A stretch of DNA of 64,000 nt from Flavobacteriaceae bacterium CG2_30_34_30 (GTDB taxonomy: Bacteria; Bacteroidota; Bacteroidia; Flavobacteriales; Flavobacteriaceae), in NCBI GenBank assembly GCA_001873105.1, contig MNYN01000051.1, positions 17,090 through 81,089 on the forward strand. Reading direction: 5' to 3'. Every line of letters starts with the position of its first letter. Position 1 is the first letter of the stretch. The notes beneath the pieces are model-generated. The model worked only from the letters and a program-made list of their open reading frames with translations, ran no database searches and was not told the origin of the DNA. The translations under genes and the position numbers were made by a program. Positions 27,863-37,797 of the stretch are shown piece by piece.

Positions 27863-30598
27863 TTAATAAGCATTATCTTCTATTTCTTTTTGGGTGAAAG
27901 GAATTTTTGGATTACAAATTTCCAGTATTATTTTTTTTAATTCTAAGGTGAAATTTTCTAGAGTTTCCTGAGAAATACTCGTGTTTTTTCCTTCCTTTAA
28001 GGTAAATGGTAAAAAGCCACTTTTTAAATTTTTAAAGGAGATAATTCCGGCTTGTGCATTTTGAATAGGAACATTAGAGTTAGACATTAATGCATAAGCC
28101 AATACCTGAAAGCTTTTACTGTATTTGTAGTCTGTAGTTAAATCTTCCCAAGAGGATAAATTTAATTCCTTCTGTTCTACTTTTCCAGTTTTATAATCTA
28201 TAATTCGTAACGTACCGTTTAAAGTATCCATACGATCCACTTTTCCTTGAATTTTTACAGGAAAATCTAATTCACGAAAATCAATGGTAGCATGAAGTTT
28301 TTCTTCAACTTGCAGGATAACAATTTCGTTTCCTGTTTCTACCAATTTTATTTCTTCAACTAAGAAATTTTGCACATAGCGTTTTGCCATTTCAAAAATG
28401 ATGAGGTTTTTGCCAAAATGTATATTTCCTTCTTTAAATGTGGCAGAAAATTGTTTAATTACTTCAGCATTGGCTAAAGTTTGTAGTTTTGAAAGTATTT
28501 CTGAGGTTAGAATCTGGTTTAGATAAGGCTCCAATAAATTTTGTAAGGTGTCGTGAACAATTGTTCCAAGTGTATTAGCGGCAACGGTTTCTTCAACTTC
28601 CTCTACCTCTTTAATTTTTAAAATATATTGGGTATAAAAATCCATTGGGTTTTTAATGTAGGTGGTTAAAGAGGATGGGGAAAACCCTTTAGCAGCAATG
28701 GTTTTTATTCTTTCCAGTATTTCAGGAGTTTTATTTATTTGTTTTAGAGAAATAGACTTTATGGTAATTTCAGGGGTGATAATTTTTTCAATAATGGCGT
28801 GGCTTATTGGACTTTTTTGTTGAATTTGCATCAAAAATCTACTTTTTTCTCCAATTTGAATACCAGATGTGTGGTTGTTGTACAGTACATGTATTTTTGA
28901 AGCTCGATGTAATAACCTATAAAAATGGTAGGTATAAATGGCGTCTTTTTCACTATGGGTGGGTAGTTTATATTGGGTTTTTAAATCGAATGTAATAAAT
29001 GATCGATTGGTTTTTCCTGCGGGCAAAATCCCTTCATTTACTGAAACAAGAATTATGTTTTCAAAATCCAACCCCCTAGTTTCTAATATGCCTAAAATTT
29101 GTAAGCCTTTGTATGGTTCGCCTTTGAAATCTAAAGTAGTGGTTGCTGTAAGTTCTTTAAAAATTTGTAAAAGTGCTTTAGAGGTTTTAATGTGTTTGTA
29201 TTTTTGATTTAAGGAATCTATTTTATTCCAAACCTCATGAATTTTATATAGAGTTTCTAAAAGGATAGGATCTTTTTTTACATTATTCACTTCCCTTAAG
29301 TGGAGTATTACTTCTTTTGCATGCAAAATGCTTTTAGAAATTTCATTGTATTGAGGTTGAAAGAGTAAGATAACGGTTTTTTTTTCCTCATCTACAGAAG
29401 CCTCTAAAATTTGTTTAAAACGGATTTGTGTGAGGTTTTTTTCATTAATAATTTTTTGAAGCAAATTACTTGTTTTAGGAAGCAACATCTTACCTAAAGG
29501 ATGATTCAACACTTGAAAAATATCTTTGTAGTAATAACTTTCATTAGCATCTATATGAAGATGAAGCATATCTTCAAAGAAATATAATGCTGGTATATCT
29601 TTAAGCGGTAGCCCCATTGTTATATTAACACTTTCTACATTTTCAGGCAAGGAATTTAGGATGGGCAACAAGAGCTTTTCATCGGCAAGAACAAGAGCTG
29701 TGTTTTCTAGTTCTTCATTGGAAAGGGTTTTTAGTAATTCACCCACATATTTTGTTTGCCCCACACTTTTTGAACACCCTATAATGTTTATTTCTTTTGG
29801 TTTTTCATAGTTTTTGGAAATATATTTAAATTCATGTGTTTTATAGTATTTCCATTGGTTTTTATAGGTTCTTTGAAATAAGGAAGCGCTGTGATGCTCT
29901 TGATCCATAAAATAGGCGTCACTGTCCCAAAAGACCTCCGCATTGCCATTTTCTAAAAGTTCTTTTATAATTCGTTGTTCGGCATTATTAAGGGCATTAA
30001 AACCTACGAAAATGTGTTTTCTGTCATGGTTTGCTTTGATGTAGTGTTCTAGGTTATTAGCAGCTTCTCGATAAACAAGACCTTGGTGGGCGCTTCCGGT
30101 TTTTGTGGTTCTTTCTGTGAAGGCAAGATATAATTCTGAAAGGCTATTCCAAAAGGCGAGATAGTTTTCCATGAGTTCTGTTTGTTCAGAATTTAGAGAC
30201 CAATGCTCTAAATCTTTAATACTTTTTAAATAGTTAAAAATGGATGTGGCATCAATCAAATTTCTATCTATTTCATTAAAATCATCTAACAGAACCTTTG
30301 CCCAGGAAGAAAAATATTCAAAGCTTTCTTTTTCTAAGGAAGGGTTAGTCGTTAGATAGGCTTCATAAAACTCAAATAGGAGTTGGATGGGTTCGCCGAT
30401 TTTAAGATCAGCAATATTCTCTATAAATTCTTCAATACTAACAATTTTTGGAGAAAATATGTTTTGAGTATTTTGGTGTACGATTTCTTTTTTTAGAAAA
30501 AACCCGGCTCTTTTACTTGGAAAAATAAAGATAGAGGTGGATAGGTTTATTTTGCTATGAAGTAATTCCGATACAATTTCTGCTATATAGGTAGTCAT
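27863..30598 (-). CDS. PD-(D/E)XK nuclease family protein, AddB-like
   Basis: ILGILETRGLDFENIILVSVNEGILP; GKVDRMD...LRIIDYKTGKVEQ nuclease motif. Confidence 0.85.
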   Translation of the reverse strand: MTTYIAEIVSELLHSKINLSTSIFIFPSKRAGFFLKKEIVHQNTQNIFSPKIVSIEEFIENIADLKIGEPIQLLFEFYEAYLTTNPSLEKESFEYFSSWAKVLLDDFNEIDRNLIDATSIFNYLKSIKDLEHWSLNSEQTELMENYLAFWNSLSELYLAFTERTTKTGSAHQGLVYREAANNLEHYIKANHDRKHIFVGFNALNNAEQRIIKELLENGNAEVFWDSDAYFMDQEHHSASLFQRTYKNQWKYYKTHEFKYISKNYEKPKEINIIGCSKSVGQTKYVGELLKTLSNEELENTALVLADEKLLLPILNSLPENVESVNITMGLPLKDIPALYFFEDMLHLHIDANESYYYKDIFQVLNHPLGKMLLPKTSNLLQKIINEKNLTQIRFKQILEASVDEEKKTVILLFQPQYNEISKSILHAKEVILHLREVNNVKKDPILLETLYKIHEVWNKIDSLNQKYKHIKTSKALLQIFKELTATTTLDFKGEPYKGLQILGILETRGLDFENIILVSVNEGILPAGKTNRSFITFDLKTQYKLPTHSEKDAIYTYHFYRLLHRASKIHVLYNNHTSGIQIGEKSRFLMQIQQKSPISHAIIEKIITPEITIKSISLKQINKTPEILERIKTIAAKGFSPSSLTTYIKNPMDFYTQYILKIKEVEEVEETVAANTLGTIVHDTLQNLLEPYLNQILTSEILSKLQTLANAEVIKQFSATFKEGNIHFGKNLIIFEMAKRYVQNFLVEEIKLVETGNEIVILQVEEKLHATIDFRELDFPVKIQGKVDRMDTLNGTLRIIDYKTGKVEQKELNLSSWEDLTTDYKYSKSFQVLAYALMSNSNVPIQNAQAGIISFKNLKSGFLPFTLKEGKNTSISQETLENFTLELKKIILEICNPKIPFTQKEIEDNAY

Positions 30599-30612
30599 TG
30601 GATAAAAATAAG

Positions 30613-30640
30613 AAACGCCTCTGAATATTCAGAGGCGTTT
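30613..30640. terminator. 28-bp perfect palindrome, likely terminator of the ompA-like gene
   Basis: AAACGCCTCTGAATATTCAGAGGCGTTT. Confidence 0.65.
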
Positions 30641-30669
30641 GCTATTTATTTATGAGGTGTTTTTAAATC

Positions 30670-32076
30670 TTATTTTTGTAAAGAAATTTCAACACGTCTG
30701 TTTTGTTGTCTTCCGGCAGCTGTTTTGTTAGTAGCAATTGGTCTGTCGAATGCATAACCTTCAGAGGTTAATCTGTTTGAAGATAACCCAATAGTGGTTA
30801 AGTAGTTCATAACAGATGCAGCTCTCTCTCTAGAAAGTCTTTCGTTAAGCGCTCTACTACCTGTGTTGTCAGTATGTCCTTCAATATGGAATTTACTGTT
30901 AGGATATTCATTCATCACATTAGCAATACTTTGAAGAGCAGCATAAGATTCTGGACGAATCGTAGATTTACCTAAATCAAATAAGATTGTTTTAGAGAAA
31001 TCGTTTAATTGTTTGATAACTTCGGTGGTAACTTCAGGACAACCTTTGTTAGCAACAGTTCCAGGAACGTCTGGACATTGGTCATCTTTGTCTAAAACTC
31101 CGTCACCGTCTCTATCAGGCCAAGGACATCCATTATTAGCTTTAGGTCCTGCTTCAGTAGGACATTCATCTAAATGATCAGGAATACCATCACCGTCAGT
31201 ATCAGGACAACCTTTTAGAGATTTTAGACCAGCTACAGTAGGACATTCGTCATCTTTATCTGGAACACCATCGCCGTCAGTATCAGGACATCCGTTAAAT
31301 TCAGCTAAGCCAGCTTCAAATGGACATTCGTCTAAGTGGTCAGGAATACCATCACCATCGGTGTCAGGACAGCCGTTAAATTCAGCTAAACCAGCAACAG
31401 TAGGACATTCGTCATCTTTATCGTAAATACCATCACCGTCAGTATCTTTTCCTCCAAATTGGAAGACAATACCAGCAGAGTGTTGGAAATGTTTGATGCC
31501 ATAATCTTTTTCAAAAGCGTGTTTGTAAGTAGATTGAAGATTTAAAGCTAATGATTCAGTAAACCAGATTTTCAAACCTGCTAAACCATTTGCAGTTCCA
31601 AAACCAATTTCATCAACCCAAGTATAACCTCCACCAATACCTAAATAAGGGTCAAGTACACTACTGTTTAGAGCTTGTTTAAAGCTATATTTAATTTCTC
31701 CATCTGCAGCATAATAAGTAAAATCATCTTGAAGACCAAGACCTAAATCTCTTACGTTAACGTCACCAAGTTTTTTGATTCTATTTACAGAACCTGCAGC
31801 GGTAAATACAAAACCACTTCCTATGTATCTGGAAACAGTTAGTCTTGAAACAGAAGGTAAGATGTTCCAATGATCGTTTGCATTAAAATATTCATCGAAG
31901 ATGTCTCCTCTTAATGCTCCTGGTACTCTACCGTCATTGTCGGTACCCACAGGATAAACGTCCACCGCGTTCATGCCAATTTCAAAGGCCCACGGGTTAT
32001 TTTCGTCTTGCGCAACAGCATTGCTAATTCCGAAGAAAAGCATACCTGCAACTAAAAATCTGCTAAGATGTTTCAT
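30670..32076 (-). CDS. OmpA family protein with thrombospondin type 3-like repeats
   Basis: [15 protein letters not shown] repeats; C-terminal [27 protein letters not shown]. Confidence 0.95.
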   Translation of the reverse strand: MKHLSRFLVAGMLFFGISNAVAQDENNPWAFEIGMNAVDVYPVGTDNDGRVPGALRGDIFDEYFNANDHWNILPSVSRLTVSRYIGSGFVFTAAGSVNRIKKLGDVNVRDLGLGLQDDFTYYAADGEIKYSFKQALNSSVLDPYLGIGGGYTWVDEIGFGTANGLAGLKIWFTESLALNLQSTYKHAFEKDYGIKHFQHSAGIVFQFGGKDTDGDGIYDKDDECPTVAGLAEFNGCPDTDGDGIPDHLDECPFEAGLAEFNGCPDTDGDGVPDKDDECPTVAGLKSLKGCPDTDGDGIPDHLDECPTEAGPKANNGCPWPDRDGDGVLDKDDQCPDVPGTVANKGCPEVTTEVIKQLNDFSKTILFDLGKSTIRPESYAALQSIANVMNEYPNSKFHIEGHTDNTGSRALNERLSRERAASVMNYLTTIGLSSNRLTSEGYAFDRPIATNKTAAGRQQNRRVEISLQK

Positions 32077-32193
32077 ATTTAATAATTTAATTTTAAGTGT
32101 TAATTGCAGCAAAAGTAAGTTGTTAAAATTTATTAACAAAACCAAATCTATTAAATTTTTCAAAAAATACGGTAATAATGTTTATACAAGTAC

Positions 32194-33393
32194 TTATTTG
32201 CCTATTATTCCAAGCTCTTTTCCTATTTTTTTAAACGCATTTAATGCTTTGTCTAAGTGTTCTTTAGTATGAGCCGCCGATAGCTGAACTCGTATTCGCG
32301 CTTTATCTTTGGGCACAACCGGGAAAAAGAAACCTATAACGTAAATACCCTCGTGTAATAATTTATCAGCCATTGTTTGCGATAATTTAGCGTCATATAG
32401 CATTACAGGGACAATTGCTGAGTCGCCATCTATTATGTCAAAACCTGCTTCTTTCATTCCTTTTTTGAAATAAGAGGTGTTTTCTGCAAGTTTATCTCTT
32501 AGTGATGTATCGTTTTCAAGCAATTCAAAAACTTTAATAGAGGCTCCCACGATGGCTGGCGCTAATGAATTGGAAAACAAATACGGTCTTGAACGTTGTC
32601 GTAATAGTTCTATAATTTCTTTTTTCCCTGTAGTATAACCACCCATTGCACCGCCAAGAGCTTTTCCTAATGTTCCGGTAATGATGTCTATGCGACCCAT
32701 TACATCTTTTTCTTCTAGGGTTCCTCGCCCTGTTTTTCCAATAAAACCTGCAGCGTGGCATTCGTCAATCATAACCATTGCGTCATATTTGTCAGCTAAA
32801 TCACAAATTTTATCTAAAGAAGCAACGATTCCATCCATTGAAAACACACCATCAGTAACGATAAGCTTGTATCGTGTTCCGTTTTCATCGGCTTTTTTTA
32901 ATTGGTTTTCTAAATCTTCCATGTTGTTGTTCTCATAGCGATATCTGGCGGCTTTTGAAAGTCTAACGCCATCTATAATGGAGGCATGGTTTAAGGAGTC
33001 AGAAATAATGGCATCTTCGGCACCTAATAAAGGTTCAAAGACACCGCCATTGGCGTCAAATGCTGCGGCATATAATATGGTGTCTTCTGTATGATAAAAA
33101 GAGGCAATTTTTTGCTCTAATTTTTTGTGAATATCTTGGGTGCCACAAATGAAACGCACAGACGACATGCCAAAACCGTGAGTGTCCATGGCATCTTTTG
33201 CCGCTTGTATTACTTCTTTGTTTGAAGAAAGTCCTAAATAGTTGTTTGCACAAAAATTAATTACTTCTTCACCGGTGGAAATTTTGATGATGGCATCCTG
33301 AGGGGAAGTTATGATGCGTTCCTTTTTGTAAAGGCCGTTATTTTTTATTTCTTCTAATTCCTTTTCGAGGTGTTGTTTAATTTTTCCGTACAT
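32194..33393 (-). CDS. kbl: Glycine C-acetyltransferase
   Basis: [47 protein letters not shown]. Confidence 0.93.
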   Translation of the reverse strand: MYGKIKQHLEKELEEIKNNGLYKKERIITSPQDAIIKISTGEEVINFCANNYLGLSSNKEVIQAAKDAMDTHGFGMSSVRFICGTQDIHKKLEQKIASFYHTEDTILYAAAFDANGGVFEPLLGAEDAIISDSLNHASIIDGVRLSKAARYRYENNNMEDLENQLKKADENGTRYKLIVTDGVFSMDGIVASLDKICDLADKYDAMVMIDECHAAGFIGKTGRGTLEEKDVMGRIDIITGTLGKALGGAMGGYTTGKKEIIELLRQRSRPYLFSNSLAPAIVGASIKVFELLENDTSLRDKLAENTSYFKKGMKEAGFDIIDGDSAIVPVMLYDAKLSQTMADKLLHEGIYVIGFFFPVVPKDKARIRVQLSAAHTKEHLDKALNAFKKIGKELGIIGK

Positions 33394-33432
33394 GATTAAT
33401 TTTTTACAAAGATATTTAATTTTAAAAGCATT

Positions 33433-36400
33433 TTATACTTTAACAACTTCCATGTTTTCATTCATATAAACTAATATTTTTTCTTTTACTTGAAATCCCA
33501 TTTCTTGTAATGCATTTTCATAATCGGCCAATTGGTTTTTGTGTTTTATAGAAACAGCACCGGTTTTATAATCTATTAAAGTAACATTATTTGTATCAAA
33601 AAAATTCAAACGGTCCGGGCGTAAAATAGTCCCTTCTTTTGTAAAAATTTCTCTTTCTAATTCTACCTGGCATTCCGGATGGAAATACATATTTAAATCT
33701 GGATGGGTCATAAGTTGTTTTATGGCATCATTTATCCGTTTGCTTTGTGAGTCGTTTAAAATACCAGTATCTATGTATTTTTTAATTGCAACCTCCACAT
33801 CGGTATACGATTTTATTTCAGATAGAATTAAGTGAATTAAATTTCCTTTTTCTATAGCTTTTTCTTGATTTGTATTCCAAAGAAGACCGGAGTTTGTGGC
33901 TATAAAAATATTATTTTTACTTTTGTCTGATTGTATAAGATGGTTTAAAACTATAATTTCTAAACCCTCCTTTTTCTTTGGAGGAGAGATGCTTTTCTCA
34001 GGCTTACCGAAAGCAAATTCTTTTTTGTTTTCGTCATAAACCCCGCATTTGTTTAAGTAATCATAAAACAAATTGGCAATATTTCCGGCTTTGTTTTTAT
34101 AGGTTTCATTTGAAATTACAAAAAGTTGTTCCACAACTCTTGTCAAGGCTACATAAACTACATTCATGGTGTCTAGTTGTCCTTGTTCTTTTTGTTCGTT
34201 ATAAAGCAGGTTACCTATTTCACCATAGTTTTCTACATTCTTATTTAATGGGATTAAAATTTCAGAAAAGCCATTAAATTCTTTTTTCTGAAGTGGGAAC
34301 CATATTTTTTTTCTCTTAACATCAAACAATTCGTCGTCAGCAAAAGGATAAATAACTACCTGAAATTCTAATCCTTTCGCTTTATGGATGGTCATTATCT
34401 TTACGGCATTAACGCCTTCGGAAACTTCAATACTAATGGATTTCTTTTTTTGTTTCCAATGGTCTAAAAAGGAAGAAATAGTTACCTGTTTTTTAGCAGA
34501 AAATTCTAATACAACATCCAAAAAACATTGTATGTAAGCCGCGGCTTTATCTGTAAGGTGGAATGAAGCACTTATGTACTCACAAATTTCATAAAGGGGT
34601 TTGGAGGAAAGAGCCTCAAAATCAAAAAAGACGAAATACTCTTTTAATTTTTCTGAAAAGTCTTTAGGCGAAGCTTGAAAAAATGTGTTTATAAAGGTGT
34701 GTTTTTCTTCCTTAATATTAAGGTGCGAGTGAAGAAGGTATAAAACTTCAGCTTTTGAGGCTTTATCTTCAAAATTATTTAGTAAAGCCAATATGCCAAT
34801 CACTATTTGAATATATAACGAATTATCTAGAAGAAGCACTTCTGAGGATAAAATAGGAATACCATGTTCAGAAAGTTTAGCACCAATGGCAACTCCTTGT
34901 TTATTTTTTCTGGTTAGTATACAAATATCTTTGGCTTCAAATCCTTTAATTAACTGCAGTTGCACGATTTCCAAAACCTTTTCAGGATACACTTTCAAGG
35001 CCTCTGATTGTTTTTCAGCTTCTATAAAATGTATAGAAACAAAGCCTCCTTTTTTTGTATTTACTTCTTGGTTATTACCTATTTTATAAAGCTCTTTATG
35101 TCGTTCAGATTGAAAGTAATTAGAGCTAAAACAAAAGAAATTGTTGTTAAAAGTGACAATCTGATCAAAACTTCTGTAGTTTTTATCTAGAGTTAGCTTC
35201 ATTTTTGCCTGATTTGCAAATGGATTTTCTTGGTTGTTCAAGGCAATAAATTGTTCTGGAAAACCACCGCGCCACCTATATATAGATTGTTTAGCATCGC
35301 CCACAATTAAAAGACTTCCCGTTTCACCTTCTCGGTTTTCTTGTGAAATTGAATTATCAATTAAAGGCACTAAATTTTGCCATTGAAGTAATGAGGTGTC
35401 TTGAAATTCATCAATAAAAAAATGGTCGTATTTATCGCCTAATCTTTCATAAATAAATGGAGCGTGCTGTTCTTTTATTTCATTATAAATAAGAGAATTA
35501 AATTCAGAAATGGGAACAACATTTTTTTCTTCTTGCAAGGCTTTAAATTCTTTGTAAATGGTATTCAAAAGAGACAAAGAGTTAATGTTGCTTTGAATGG
35601 TTTTTAAAAATTGGTAGTGAAGCACTAATTTTTTTGATTCGAGAAACAATACAGTTAATTGTTGTGTACAATTTTCAAAAGCAGTAATTACTGCTTTTTT
35701 TTCTTTAGCGCGATAAAGAGGTTTTTCTCCAAAATACTTTTGCCATATAGTGTCGTATTTTATATTATTAAAATCGTTTGATAGTAGTTTGTTTATGTAA
35801 TTTTCAACATAATTTCCAGAAAAGTTAGAAAAATGTAAGCCATTATTTTCCATTTCAGCAATAAAATAATTTGCAACAGAAATAATACTAGCTTTTGTAA
35901 TGTTTAATTTTCGCAAAACAGTATTCTTAAATTCTAAGAAATCGAAAATGCTTTTGTTTCTAATTTTTTCAACATGAACCAAGTCGTTTTCATTTTTTAA
36001 AAGATTACTTATTTCTTTCAGGTCAAAAGTAATATCCCAACTTTTATCCTCGTCTGCTTTTTCAAAAGTAAAATCCAGAATTACCGATGTTAAAACCACA
36101 TCTCTTCCCACAAGGTTAATTACACGATCTACAGATTCATTTAATAGTGCATCTACATCAAGATCTACTTCAAAGTTTGCAGCTAAAGTTAAGTCTTTAG
36201 CAAAAGTACGGAGGAGTCTATGGTTAAAACGATCAATGGTTTCTACATCAAAAGACCCGTAGTTGTGTAAAATATAATTGATTGCTTTTTTGGCTCTTTT
36301 ATGAATTTCTAAAACAGATAATCCAACATCAAAAGATACGGCATTAGCCATATCTGATGGTTCGGTTAAAATTTTTTCTGTTGAAAAATCTTTCAAATTA

Positions 36401-36582
36401 GACATAATACGCTCTTTCATTTCGCCCACCGCTTTGTTTGTAAAAGTGATTGCTAAAATGGTTTTAAATGAATCAGGCTTATCGGATAGGAGTAGTGTAC
36501 TTAGGTATGCTTTTACTAAAGTAAATGTTTTACCTGAACCAGCAGAGGCATTATAAATGGAAAATGAAGAGGCGTTTTGCAA
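33433..36582 (-). CDS. UvrD/Rep superfamily helicase-nuclease, AddA-like
   Basis: YNASAGSGKTFTLVKAYL Walker A; FIDEFQDTSLLQW; VALTRVVEQLFV; LIDYKTG. Confidence 0.93.
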   Translation of the reverse strand: MQNASSFSIYNASAGSGKTFTLVKAYLSTLLLSDKPDSFKTILAITFTNKAVGEMKERIMSNLKDFSTEKILTEPSDMANAVSFDVGLSVLEIHKRAKKAINYILHNYGSFDVETIDRFNHRLLRTFAKDLTLAANFEVDLDVDALLNESVDRVINLVGRDVVLTSVILDFTFEKADEDKSWDITFDLKEISNLLKNENDLVHVEKIRNKSIFDFLEFKNTVLRKLNITKASIISVANYFIAEMENNGLHFSNFSGNYVENYINKLLSNDFNNIKYDTIWQKYFGEKPLYRAKEKKAVITAFENCTQQLTVLFLESKKLVLHYQFLKTIQSNINSLSLLNTIYKEFKALQEEKNVVPISEFNSLIYNEIKEQHAPFIYERLGDKYDHFFIDEFQDTSLLQWQNLVPLIDNSISQENREGETGSLLIVGDAKQSIYRWRGGFPEQFIALNNQENPFANQAKMKLTLDKNYRSFDQIVTFNNNFFCFSSNYFQSERHKELYKIGNNQEVNTKKGGFVSIHFIEAEKQSEALKVYPEKVLEIVQLQLIKGFEAKDICILTRKNKQGVAIGAKLSEHGIPILSSEVLLLDNSLYIQIVIGILALLNNFEDKASKAEVLYLLHSHLNIKEEKHTFINTFFQASPKDFSEKLKEYFVFFDFEALSSKPLYEICEYISASFHLTDKAAAYIQCFLDVVLEFSAKKQVTISSFLDHWKQKKKSISIEVSEGVNAVKIMTIHKAKGLEFQVVIYPFADDELFDVKRKKIWFPLQKKEFNGFSEILIPLNKNVENYGEIGNLLYNEQKEQGQLDTMNVVYVALTRVVEQLFVISNETYKNKAGNIANLFYDYLNKCGVYDENKKEFAFGKPEKSISPPKKKEGLEIIVLNHLIQSDKSKNNIFIATNSGLLWNTNQEKAIEKGNLIHLILSEIKSYTDVEVAIKKYIDTGILNDSQSKRINDAIKQLMTHPDLNMYFHPECQVELEREIFTKEGTILRPDRLNFFDTNNVTLIDYKTGAVSIKHKNQLADYENALQEMGFQVKEKILVYMNENMEVVKV

Positions 36583-36708
36583 AAGTTTATTTTTTCACTA
36601 ATATAGTAACATTCAGGTTTATTTGTATTTATATTGAAATATAATGTATTTATTTTTAATAATTAATTCTTTAAGGTATCTATAACATAAACTTAAAGTA
36701 AGAATTTG

Positions 36709-36716
36709 TAACTTTG
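36709..36716 (+). promoter_or_regulatory. -7 box candidate (TAACTTTG) upstream of sodB
   Basis: Match to TAnnTTTG; no clear -33 TTG. Confidence 0.4.
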
Positions 36717-36745
36717 AGTTTAATATTAACTTCAAAATACAAATT

Positions 36746-37369
36746 ATGTCATTTACACTGCCAAAACTTAAATATGCATTTAATGCACTAGAACCATATA
36801 TAGACGCAAAAACCATGGAGATACACCACGGGAAACACCATGCGGCATATACAGCAAATCTTAACAAAGCCATTGATGGAACTGATTTGGAGGGGAAAAG
36901 TATTGAAAACTTATTAATTAATTTAGACAAAGACAATAAGCCTGTTAGAAACAATGGAGGAGGGTTTTATAACCACACTTTGTTTTGGGAAATTATGTCT
37001 CCCAAAGGTGGAGGAAAACCAAACGGTAATCTAGCAAGTGCAATAGATTCTGCCTTTGGAAGTTTTGAGGGCTTTAAAGAAAGATTTACTCTTGCTGCGT
37101 CTACTCAATTTGGTTCCGGATGGGCATGGTTAGTGGTTCATAAAGGAGGAAGTGTAGAAGTATGTGCTACTGCTAATCAAGACAATCCTTTAATGCCAGG
37201 TATAGGCTGTGGTGGAACACCGATTTTAGGGTTGGATGTTTGGGAGCACGCTTATTATTTAAATTACCAAAACCGAAGACCAGATTATATAAACGCGTTT
37301 TTTAATGTAATTAATTGGAATGAGGTTTCTTCCAGATATGCTATAGGCAAAGAAGAAGTAAAAGAATAA
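36746..37369 (+). CDS. sodB: Superoxide dismutase (Fe/Mn family)
   Basis: [32 protein letters not shown]. Confidence 0.96.
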   Translation: MSFTLPKLKYAFNALEPYIDAKTMEIHHGKHHAAYTANLNKAIDGTDLEGKSIENLLINLDKDNKPVRNNGGGFYNHTLFWEIMSPKGGGKPNGNLASAIDSAFGSFEGFKERFTLAASTQFGSGWAWLVVHKGGSVEVCATANQDNPLMPGIGCGGTPILGLDVWEHAYYLNYQNRRPDYINAFFNVINWNEVSSRYAIGKEEVKE

Positions 37370-37395
37370 AGAGAATTAAATATAGATATTTAATA

Positions 37396-37425
37396 AAAAA
37401 AGGGAAACAATTGTTTCCCTTTTTT
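37396..37425. terminator. 30-bp palindromic bidirectional terminator
   Basis: AAAAAAGGGAAACAATTGTTTCCCTTTTTT. Confidence 0.8.
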
Positions 37426-37467
37426 GGCCCCAAATTTACCATAAACTTAACCTACTTATGCTATGGT
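37396..37467 (-). ncRNA. Small-RNA-like unit, copy 1 (hairpin plus terminator on minus strand)
   Basis: Minus strand ACCATAGCATAAGTAGGTTAAGTTTATGGTAAATTTGGGGCC then terminator palindrome. Confidence 0.4.
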
Positions 37468-37610
37468 GAAACAAATATATTATAAAAATTATCAGTACAT
37501 CTATGTTTTTAGATGAAGCACATTTTTCTTCGTTCAAATACATAAAACAGTAAGAATAAAAGGGGTTTTTAAAGAGAGAAAAATCTGAAAAGATAGGTTG
37601 GTTTAAAATA

Positions 37611-37682
37611 AAAAAAGGCGAACGAGAGTTCACCTTTTTTTGCCCCAAATCTACCATGAACTTAACCTACTTATGCTATGGT
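37611..37682 (-). ncRNA. Small-RNA-like unit, copy 2
   Basis: Minus strand ACCATAGCATAAGTAGGTTAAGTTCATGGTAGATTTGGGGCAAAAAAAGGTGAACTCTCGTTCGCCTTTTTT. Confidence 0.4.
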
Positions 37683-37797
37683 AAGCGCTAAGGTAATTTA
37701 AATTGTTGTATTGTAGGACAATAAATACTAATTTTAGATAAAGAACAATAAATATCGATTAAAAGCAAAGATTAATAGGATTTTAACAAGAAAATTA

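Noticed and set aside
31060-31450. Regular repeats that could suggest a CRISPR-like array
   Set aside because: They are in-frame thrombospondin type 3-like coding repeats in an OmpA family gene.
32534-32761. 75-aa out-of-frame ORF within kbl
   Set aside because: Overlaps the conserved PLP-enzyme core in another frame.
37436-37657. 73-aa minus-strand ORF between sodB and the purF-like gene
   Set aside because: Lies across the repeated small-RNA-like units and terminators, with no protein-like features.
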